Source of the DNA: Paenibacillus sp. RC67
GTDB lineage: Bacteria > Bacillota > Bacilli > Paenibacillales > NBRC-103111
Length of the DNA stretch: 64,000 bases
Reading direction: 5' to 3'
Assembly (NCBI RefSeq): GCF_030020805.1
Contig: NZ_CP125098.1
Location: 5,851,501 to 5,915,500, forward strand
Every line of letters starts with the position of its first letter. Position 1 is the first letter of the stretch. A program made the translations under genes and the position numbers. The notes under the pieces were generated by a model. That model searched no databases, was not told where the DNA came from, and worked only from the letters and a program-made list of their open reading frames with translations. Below are positions 57,995-64,000 of the stretch, in pieces.

Positions 57995-59287
57995 TTATCC
58001 TTCATTTCGCTCCATAAAGTGCTCCCTACGAGGACCATTCGATATGGATCGGATCGGAACCCCGATCTGCTTCTCAAGAAATCTGACATATTGCTTGGCT
58101 TCTTCCGGAAGCTGATCGAATTGCTTAATCTCTTTAATGTCGCATTTCCAGCCGGGAAGCCATTCGTAGACCGGTACAGCCTCCTCTAGCCAACCTGTAG
58201 TCGGAAACTGATCTATCCGCTCCCCATTGAGCTCATATGCCGTACAAACAGGAATTCGCTCCAAATAACTCAATACATCAAGCAGCGATAACGTAACTTC
58301 GGTGGCCCCTTGAACCATGCAGCCATACCGGGTTGCCACTGCATCAAACCACCCTACACGCCGCGGCCTCCCTGTTTTAGAACCGAACTCACCTCCGTCC
58401 CCACCCCGTCTGCGAAGCTCATCGCCTTCCTCTCCCATTAGCTCCGTAACGAAGGGGCCGGCTCCCACACAGCTGGAATAAGCTTTGGCGACAGCAATAA
58501 TACGGCGGATTGCGTAAGGAGGAACTCCCGCTCCCACGGGAGCAAAACCTGCTAAAGTGGATGACGAGGTAGAATACGGATAGATACCATGATCCGGATC
58601 GCGCAGCGCACCAAGCTGCCCTTCGATCAAAATCGATTTGCCTTCGTGCAGCATTTGATGCAGTAATGAGGTCGTATCGCATACAAACGGTCGAATGGCT
58701 TCACCTTCTTGAACTAGCTGATCCATAAGCTGTTCTGCGATGAGCGCATCCTTGCCATATAAATGCTCCAGCAAAATGTTCTTAGATTCCAATGCTTGCT
58801 TCAATCTATTCAGGAGCCGTTTCCGATCATATAAGTCAGCGACTTGAATGCCAAGTTTCAAATATTTATCCGCATAAAAAGGCGCGATGCCGGACTTCGT
58901 TGAACCGAATTGCCTGCTGCCAAGTCTTTCTTCCTCCAAAGCGTCAAACAGCAAATGGTAAGGCAGCACGACCTGAGCGCGATCCGAGATCTTAAGCTGC
59001 GGAGCAGGAACATGACCTGCAACCAATTTCTCGTACTCTTGAACAAGGCCGCTCACATTAAGTGCCACCCCGGGTCCTATCACGTTGAGCACTTGCTCAT
59101 GGAAAACACCGGATGGCAGCATATGCAGCACGAATTTGCCGTATTCATTGATGATGGTATGCCCCGCATTGTTGCCTCCTTGAAACCGGACCACAACATC
59201 CACACTCGATGCCAGCAAATCCGTTACTTTGCCCTTGCCCTCATCTCCCCAATTCGCACCTACGACTGCCGTTACTGTTCCCTTCAA
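57995..59287 (-). CDS. purA: Adenylosuccinate synthetase homologue, divergent type
   Basis: Protein of about 430 aa of the PurA family. GANWGDEGKGKVTDLL is the P-loop with the catalytic Asp, QGGNNAGHTI the His loop, and FGSKTGRPRRVGW the C-terminal base loop. Several conserved pieces differ from housekeeping PurA: FGSTKSGIAPFYADK in place of GTT-GRGIGP-Y-DK, and TSSSTLAGFAPVGAGVPP in place of TSSNPVAGG-..-G-GVGP. It could be a second, specialised enzyme. TTG 59287 (MKGTVTAVVGANWG) has GGGAG 10 nt ahead; GTG 59320 has none. Confidence 0.85.
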   Translation of the reverse strand: MKGTVTAVVGANWGDEGKGKVTDLLASSVDVVVRFQGGNNAGHTIINEYGKFVLHMLPSGVFHEQVLNVIGPGVALNVSGLVQEYEKLVAGHVPAPQLKISDRAQVVLPYHLLFDALEEERLGSRQFGSTKSGIAPFYADKYLKLGIQVADLYDRKRLLNRLKQALESKNILLEHLYGKDALIAEQLMDQLVQEGEAIRPFVCDTTSLLHQMLHEGKSILIEGQLGALRDPDHGIYPYSTSSSTLAGFAPVGAGVPPYAIRRIIAVAKAYSSCVGAGPFVTELMGEEGDELRRRGGDGGEFGSKTGRPRRVGWFDAVATRYGCMVQGATEVTLSLLDVLSYLERIPVCTAYELNGERIDQFPTTGWLEEAVPVYEWLPGWKCDIKEIKQFDQLPEEAKQYVRFLEKQIGVPIRSISNGPRREHFMERNEG

Positions 59288-59394
59288 ATGTATCCGCTCC
59301 CTCAATTCATTTTCACTCACAACGTCATTATAGGATGTGCTATGATATAAATAAAATGAATAATATATATATCTAATATAAATGAGGTTAATAC

Positions 59395-60282
59395 ATGGAT
59401 TATAACTTGGATGGATTCAAAGTATTTCTAGCTGTTGCGAAAGCTGGGAGCTTCTCCAGAGCATCGGAAGCGCTTTTTATCACTCAGCCTGCGGTAAGTC
59501 ATTCGATCAAGCAGTTGGAGGAGCAGCTGGGCGGACCGTTATTTTTTCGAACCTCCCGAGGGGTCAAGCTAACCGTGGAGGGCGAAGTGCTGCTGCGCTA
59601 TGTGGAGCAAGCTTTCACCCTACTTGCGGAGGGTGGACGGAAGCTGACCGAAATGCATCAAATGCTGGGTGGGGTTGTTAACATCGGGGCTAATGACACC
59701 GTGTGCAAGCACGTATTGATGCCATTCCTCGAAACCTTCCATCGCCGGTATCCCGAAGTCAAGATGCATGTGACGAACCGCACTTCCCAGGAAACCATCA
59801 AGCTATTGAAGGAAGGGAATATTGATTTCGGTGTTGTCAATCTTCCGGTACAGGATAATCAATTGAATATCCGCATCTGGAAACCGCTACACGATATTTT
59901 TGCAGCAGGGGCTAACTATGGAGAGCTGAAGGATAGGCCTATCACGCCCTCCGAGTTGGTACAGCTCCCCCTCATCATGCTTGAAAAGGACAGCACCATC
60001 CGTCAATATGTTGATCGCTACTTCATCAGTCAGCAGATTCGGCTAACCCCTGAATTCGAGCTAGGTAGCATGGATTTGCTTATCCAGTTCGCCAAGACGG
60101 GTCTCGGCATCTCCTGCGTGACTGAGCAATTCGTCAGCGATGAATTGCTCTCCGGAGAGCTGATCCCATTAAATCTCGAACCCCGTATTCCACCCAGACA
60201 TATCGGTATCGTAACTTTGAAGGATGTTCCCTTGTCATTTGCGGCTAAAACCATGCTTGATATTTGTTTAGAGGAATCATGA
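59395..60282 (+). CDS. LysR-family regulator beside the purA homologue
   Basis: Protein of 295 aa. The HTH (FKVFLAVAKAGSFSRASEAL, then TQPAVSHSIKQLEEQLG) is classic LysR, and the effector domain runs from GGVVNIGANDTVCKH. It is related to the CysL/CbbR-like group by eye. It is divergent from the purA homologue with about 107 bp between starts, so it probably controls that gene. GAGGTT precedes the ATG. Ligand unknown. Confidence 0.9.
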   Translation: MDYNLDGFKVFLAVAKAGSFSRASEALFITQPAVSHSIKQLEEQLGGPLFFRTSRGVKLTVEGEVLLRYVEQAFTLLAEGGRKLTEMHQMLGGVVNIGANDTVCKHVLMPFLETFHRRYPEVKMHVTNRTSQETIKLLKEGNIDFGVVNLPVQDNQLNIRIWKPLHDIFAAGANYGELKDRPITPSELVQLPLIMLEKDSTIRQYVDRYFISQQIRLTPEFELGSMDLLIQFAKTGLGISCVTEQFVSDELLSGELIPLNLEPRIPPRHIGIVTLKDVPLSFAAKTMLDICLEES

Positions 60283-60430
60283 TGCGATAGGATCATCCTT
60301 ATCACGCTCTAGCTTATAAACACAAAAAGCGCGCTTCACTGCATTTTAGCAGCGGAGCACGCCTTGTATTGTGCTGAATATGAATCCATCCTGACATCAG
60401 AAAAGGCCAAGCGCCGTTTCCTTCACAATG

Positions 60431-60892
60431 TTATGCTAACCTTCTTGCTTCCAGCCTGCAGCTCAAATAATCATACAAGCTTAAAAATAAATCGTTCACG
60501 AAATCACACCGAAATGAAAACTTCACTTCTCCCCGCCAGTAAAAGGTTAACAGATGGCTGTTTTTGCCCATGACCATCTCTACGTCCCAGCACGGATTAT
60601 GAAGCTCGAACACTTCTTGATTAATGAACATTTTTGGACCCTCATTCGACAAATAAACCCCGATCAAATTGCTCCCGAGCTTTGTAAAAAAGCCCTGCTT
60701 TGTCATAAACTCCCGTTCTTCACTCGACATCCGATACGATCCTCCAGACCCCCAAAATTTTCGTACCAAAACACATCGAAAAGACTCCTCTCCGCCTAGG
60801 CAGGAGCCCGCTATATATGCGTAACACCGTTCCTTCGGCAGCTGGCTGGCAAGAACCTCCCCCGATTCGTAGCCCCTGTAGCTTTGCGTCAC
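60431..60892 (-). CDS. Hypothetical protein, 153 aa
   Basis: I do not recognise a family. The protein is soluble and beta-rich, with YAYIAGSCLGGEESFRCVLV early and FHELHNP-like segments (VFELHNPCWDVEMVMGKNS) later, and ends FVNDLFLSLYDYLSCRLEAR. It has five Cys. GTG 60892 is placed well behind AGGTGAAAG. There is no operon partner, and a hairpin without a T-run (near 60325-60365) lies downstream. Confidence 0.55.
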   Translation of the reverse strand: MTQSYRGYESGEVLASQLPKERCYAYIAGSCLGGEESFRCVLVRKFWGSGGSYRMSSEEREFMTKQGFFTKLGSNLIGVYLSNEGPKMFINQEVFELHNPCWDVEMVMGKNSHLLTFYWRGEVKFSFRCDFVNDLFLSLYDYLSCRLEARRLA

Positions 60893-61013
60893 AAGCTTTC
60901 ACCTGTTTTGCCTTTTTCGAGTTCGAAATCTCTCAATTCGTGTAACAAAATACGACAACACTAGCATATAAGATAGGCCATTAGGAATATATACTCTTAA
61001 GTGCCTATTTTCA

Positions 61014-62228
61014 TTACTTTTCTACAGACTTTAGACCTAATTTATAAATATTTTCTCCTTTGCGGTAAAATAAGGTCCCCAACAGTGTAATAACGGCCAT
61101 CGTCACGAATAAGCCAGACCCTCCCCAATGGATAAGAAGAACGCCCCCTACCAACGGACCTATAAAATGTCCCAAATTGTTAAATGATTGAGCACCAAAA
61201 TAGGTTCCTCTCATCCCTTCCGGAGCGAGACGATCCACCAACACATTGGCTTGAGGATAATTCAATATTTCGCCTAGAGTAAAAAAGAACATGGATATCA
61301 TAAAGGTGATCCACCCAACAGAAAGAGCAAAACCGATATCTCCCAAGGCAAACATAACATTCCCGACCGCAATGGCCACCATAGGCCCCCACCGCTCAAA
61401 TAACCGTGACAATGGGACTTGCAAAAGCACGACGACAATGGCATTCAAGCTCATCAGCATTGCGAATAAAGTCGCTCCACCAATAACACTTTTCTCAATA
61501 TATTGCGATAAGGTTACCGTCATTTGCGAATACCCAATGGCTCCTATTATGGCACCGCCGATGTAGTAACGGAACACTCTATCCTTTCTTACGATGTTCC
61601 AGGCTGACAAGAGGGTAACCCCGCTTCGTTTCTCTCCATCGATTTTCGTAATGCCAAACCGATGCAGCAGCAATAACAATCCGATTGCATACAGCAGATA
61701 TATAAAGCCCGTGATCATGAATGGCAGCCAAGCTTCCATCGTTCCGAAAAAAGCACCTAGCAGCGGTCCTACTGATACACCGACATTAATGGCAATATAG
61801 CGCAGGGAGAATACTTTCAGCCGTTTCTCCTTGACGGTTACGTCAGCCATAAGTGCCTGAGATACCGGTTCATATAAGGAACGGCACAGTCCGTTAAGCA
61901 TATTAAGCAGCATGAATGCAACAGGTGACTTCACCATGGCAAAGCCTAGAAATACAAGTACCCAACCTATCAACGCGGCTAACATAATTGTTTTGCGTCC
62001 TAGCCTATCGGACATAGCTCCACCGACAAAACCGCCTATCGTGGAAGCCAATGGCCCTAAACCGATAATCATTCCTATCAAAACAGGACTTAGCTGAGTA
62101 TCCTTGGATAAGTAGATGGCGAGAAATGGCATGCTCATAGACGAGGCCGTGCGAGCTAATACAGTTCCAAAAAGAAGAACGTGGACAATGGGGTGATAAT
62201 CTCGAAAAAAGTTAAGAAACCGTTGCAT
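61014..62228 (-). CDS. MFS transporter (DHA1, MdtG-like)
   Basis: Polytopic protein of 404 aa with 12 helices. GGAMSDRLGRKTIMLAALIG is motif A, and LNMLNGLCRSLYEPVSQALMAD and YIAINVGVSVGPLLGAFFG follow as in MdtG/YfmO-type drug exporters. The second half has SRLFERWGPMVAI. AAAGGGG sets the ATG. Substrate unknown. It is a different subgroup from the transporters at 23.5 and 32.9 kb. Confidence 0.85.
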   Translation of the reverse strand: MQRFLNFFRDYHPIVHVLLFGTVLARTASSMSMPFLAIYLSKDTQLSPVLIGMIIGLGPLASTIGGFVGGAMSDRLGRKTIMLAALIGWVLVFLGFAMVKSPVAFMLLNMLNGLCRSLYEPVSQALMADVTVKEKRLKVFSLRYIAINVGVSVGPLLGAFFGTMEAWLPFMITGFIYLLYAIGLLLLLHRFGITKIDGEKRSGVTLLSAWNIVRKDRVFRYYIGGAIIGAIGYSQMTVTLSQYIEKSVIGGATLFAMLMSLNAIVVVLLQVPLSRLFERWGPMVAIAVGNVMFALGDIGFALSVGWITFMISMFFFTLGEILNYPQANVLVDRLAPEGMRGTYFGAQSFNNLGHFIGPLVGGVLLIHWGGSGLFVTMAVITLLGTLFYRKGENIYKLGLKSVEK

Positions 62229-62456
62229 GCAGTGTACCCCTTTGCTTTCATTCTAGCTTTTCTACCATTGGTAAATAAAAGATTTACTCATTATACTTCA
62301 AAACCTCCTTTCTGTCTTTAGACAAAAATAGAGGACCTTCATCATGAAGGCCCTCGTCAACTTTTCCAGATCATTGCTTGTTTCGGTACCTAATAGGTTA
62401 GTCTCTTGCGACGTATACATACTCACCTATGACTTTCTAAGTCGCTAGATCCATTT

Positions 62457-62705
62457 TCAAAATTCAGCCGTTTTGGAATAGGCGTCCGTTTTGCCAGCCG
62501 GCAGATGAAGCTTGGTGCTTTCTAGCACTTCTATGCTGCCATTCGCAGCTTTAATTTTATATAAACGCGGAACATAGGTATCATTAGGGAATGTGCGCAG
62601 CTTGTCCTTGCCGAATTCACCGTTCGGTCCGCGATCGGCCAAAGTATAGAAGACGTCTGCTGGATCGTTGGGCATGTGAAGGTAAAATAAAATAATTGTA
62701 AACAA
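62457..62705 (-). pseudogene. Remnant of an esterase-like phytase-family gene
   Basis: About 70 codons resembling the region around ADRGPNGE in the phytase-like esterase family (DVFYTLADRGPNGEFGKDKL, then RTFPNDTYVPRLYKIK and GSIEVLESTKLHLPAGKTDAYS). The family's full proteins are several hundred residues, and both ends are missing here: upstream the frame is lost in unrelated sequence, and a stop follows AEF. I take it as a decayed fragment. Confidence 0.6.
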
Positions 62706-62734
62706 AAAAGAACGATTAGCTGTTGGCTAAACGC
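62702..62734 (-). terminator. Terminator of the DUF1450 gene
   Basis: Minus strand GAGCGTTTAGC pairs with GCTAATCGTTC (mostly paired), followed by six T's. Confidence 0.7.
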
Positions 62735-62752
62735 TCCTTGGAGGTATGTCTT

Positions 62753-62974
62753 CTATTTGATGTATTTCTTGGCTTTCTCAATGGCTTCGTCTTCCGTAGC
62801 TCCTGTAACATAACGACCGTTAACAAAAATGAATGCAAATCTGGAGCAAGGCCCGCAATACGATTTGCAAGCGACTTTAATGTCCGTGTCGGGAGCTAAT
62901 TTTTGAAGCTTAGGTACAGCCGTTTTCATTTTCATATGCTTGCATTTATCGCAAACGCGAATATCGTTCGCCAT
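62753..62974 (-). CDS. DUF1450 (YuzB-like) protein
   Basis: Protein of 73 aa. CDKCKHMK near the start and CKSYCGPCSRFAFIFVNGRY in the middle give five Cys in the DUF1450 pattern, which suggests a metal or Fe-S site. The ending TGATEDEAIEKAKKYIK is typical. Function unknown. It is followed in the minus direction by a terminator and preceded by the HesB-like gene, itself an Fe-S type fold. Confidence 0.87.
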   Translation of the reverse strand: MANDIRVCDKCKHMKMKTAVPKLQKLAPDTDIKVACKSYCGPCSRFAFIFVNGRYVTGATEDEAIEKAKKYIK

Positions 62975-63008
62975 GGGTAAACCAAATCCTTTCGTAACCG
63001 CAGACGGC

Positions 63009-63311
63009 TTAGTGGTCGCCGTGGTTGCCCTTGCTAGGATTGGTTACAGCAAAGCCTTCTTCTGGCGTATAGAAATAGTCAATCCGCACTCCGTCCAACA
63101 GCGGCTGGCCTTTTTCCAAAATAACGTCGATATTTTTGTCCGTGCTTACGACTTCATCCTTGTCGGTAGGGGTATCCAGGCTCATGCCATAATGAGCATG
63201 GTCGCCATGGCTGTGAGTAATATAAATGCGCAGCTTTAATTCTTTGTTTTCTTCTTTTTCCAGTTCATCCAAAAGCATTTTGGCAGCGTTGCGCGAAATT
63301 TTGCAGTTCAT
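63009..63311 (-). CDS. HesB/IscA-like fold protein without the usual cysteines
   Basis: Protein of 100 aa starting MNCKISRNAAKMLLDEL. LRIYITHSHGDHAHYGMSLD and GVRIDYFYTPEEGFAVTNPS follow the HesB/IscA strand order. The three Cys that bind iron in A-type carriers are absent (only Cys3 is present), and His residues (THSHGDHAHY, NHGDH) stand nearby. It may be a non-Fe-S member or bind another metal. AGGAGA precedes ATG 63311. It is upstream of the DUF1450 gene. Confidence 0.72.
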   Translation of the reverse strand: MNCKISRNAAKMLLDELEKEENKELKLRIYITHSHGDHAHYGMSLDTPTDKDEVVSTDKNIDVILEKGQPLLDGVRIDYFYTPEEGFAVTNPSKGNHGDH

Positions 63312-63389
63312 CTGTATGACATCTCCTACTGATTGTTTTCTCCTTATTGTAAAGAAACCTGTCCGGGAAAGCAACCTGAATATGTCGTA

Positions 63390-64000
63390 TTATTGCGCCG
63401 CTTCGACGAATTGGCGAATCTTGGTCCATTCCAGCTCGGAGTTATGGAATACGTTAGCAAACTTTCCTTTCGTATCCACATCCAGATGGTACTCCTGAAT
63501 CGCATCCGTATCTTTTAGAACATGCCCCGTCAGTATGCAGACCGCTGTTGATTCCTTATCAATAACTCCTTGACGCACCAGCTTGCGTAGTCCGGCAACC
63601 GACGCGGCAGAAGCAGGCTCGCATCCTATTCCGCTTCGATCCACCTTAGCCTTTGCATCCATAATTTCCGTATCCGTTACGGAAACCGTAACGCTATGGT
63701 TCGGCCTCATCGTATAATGGAGCGCTTTTTTCCAGCTTGGTGGATTGCCAATGTTGAGAGCTGTAGCACGTGTCGAAGGATTAGTCTGAGGTTTCAGTTT
63801 GTTGCCTCCTGCCTCCATCATCTCATGGAACGGACTCGCCCCCTCTGCCTGCACTACGGCTATGTTAGGCAGTTTATCAATGAAACCGAGATCATGCAGA
63901 TCTTTGAGCCCTTTCCCTAATGCTGTGGCATTGCTCAACGCGCCTCCAGGAACAACAATCCAATCCGGAAGCTGCCAACGAAGCTGATGAGCGATTTCAT
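63390..64000 (-). CDS. thrC: Threonine synthase, 5' end cut by the window
   Basis: PLP enzyme making threonine from O-phosphohomoserine. The ~203 C-terminal residues are seen. DWIVVPGGALSNATALGKGLKDL corresponds to the PLP-phosphate loop (usually GGNLGN) of ThrC. SGIGCEPASAASVAGLRKLV and VCILTGHVLKD follow in the expected order. The frame is open to the window edge. The Ala-Leu-Ser replacement in the phosphate loop is mildly unusual. No hom or thrB is in view. Confidence 0.88.
   Translation of the reverse strand, partial: EIAHQLRWQLPDWIVVPGGALSNATALGKGLKDLHDLGFIDKLPNIAVVQAEGASPFHEMMEAGGNKLKPQTNPSTRATALNIGNPPSWKKALHYTMRPNHSVTVSVTDTEIMDAKAKVDRSGIGCEPASAASVAGLRKLVRQGVIDKESTAVCILTGHVLKDTDAIQEYHLDVDTKGKFANVFHNSELEWTKIRQFVEAAQ

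Noticed and set aside
60320..60370. Intrinsic terminator after the second LysR gene
   Set aside because: A GC-rich hairpin is present but no T-run follows on either strand, so I did not list it.

Overview
The window looks like chromosomal DNA of a low-to-mid GC, spore-forming Bacillales bacterium, most like Paenibacillus or a close relative. The signs are strong AGGAGG ribosome binding sites, many TTG and GTG starts, sigma-A type promoters, a GlnR/TnrA-controlled ammonium transporter, a XylR-type operator, a yybP-ykoY manganese riboswitch, a 6S RNA, and typical Bacillales families (YtpB terpene synthase, YjcZ-like peptide, YugP, YitT, DUF3906, DUF1450, DUF4247). Most of it is ordinary core genome. 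There is no prophage, CRISPR array or large island.

Layout. 1-4.7 kb: partial queF, cimA, a ResA-like thioredoxin, an MFS exporter and a JAMM peptidase. 4.7-6.0 kb: a complete IS3-family element inserted in the loop of a terminator hairpin. 6.0-9.8 kb: an amt / GlnD-like nucleotidyltransferase / DnaQ-type exonuclease cluster. 9.8-14.4 kb: MerR and YugP, a GltC-like regulator divergent from tpx, a DUF1499 protein and a ROK repressor. 14.5-18.5 kb: xylB, transaldolase, 6S RNA, a YesL-like protein and a YjcZ-like peptide. 18.5-23.5 kb: cshA, DUF4178, DUF4247, YitT and TatA. 23.5-31.4 kb: an MFS transporter, a glycosidase-like protein, ung with a flavin reductase, a peroxiredoxin, pfkA, and the terpene synthase with a coupled unknown gene. 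31.5-37.7 kb: transporters, including a MacAB-like ABC system. 37.8-44.8 kb: nitroreductase, NUDIX, cold-shock protein, methyltransferase, Mn riboswitch with a TerC transporter, PepF and LapA. 44.9-48.7 kb: a c-di-GMP pair (PAS-PAS-GGDEF and GAF-HD-GYP). 48.9-64 kb: DinG-like helicase, FAA hydrolase, CapA, MFS, O-methyltransferase, YpsC-like rRNA methylase, an unusual PurA homologue with a divergent LysR gene, another MFS, a phytase-like gene remnant, DUF1450, a HesB-like protein and the 3' end of thrC.

The most striking structure no single gene explains is a family of four ~200 bp palindromic intergenic repeats (near 34.1, 48.8, 51.9 and 57.8 kb). They share 12 bp terminal inverted repeats and internal inverted repeats. 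Each lies beside a hairpin, and the local hairpin sequence, different at each locus, occurs on both sides of the element. Other points of interest are a TerC transporter with a C-terminal AbrB-like domain behind tandem riboswitch hairpins, two perfect GlnR/TnrA boxes around the amt promoter, a Shine-Dalgarno-sequestering hairpin in front of the JAMM gene, and a 39 bp perfect palindromic operator over the promoter of the flavin reductase/ung pair.
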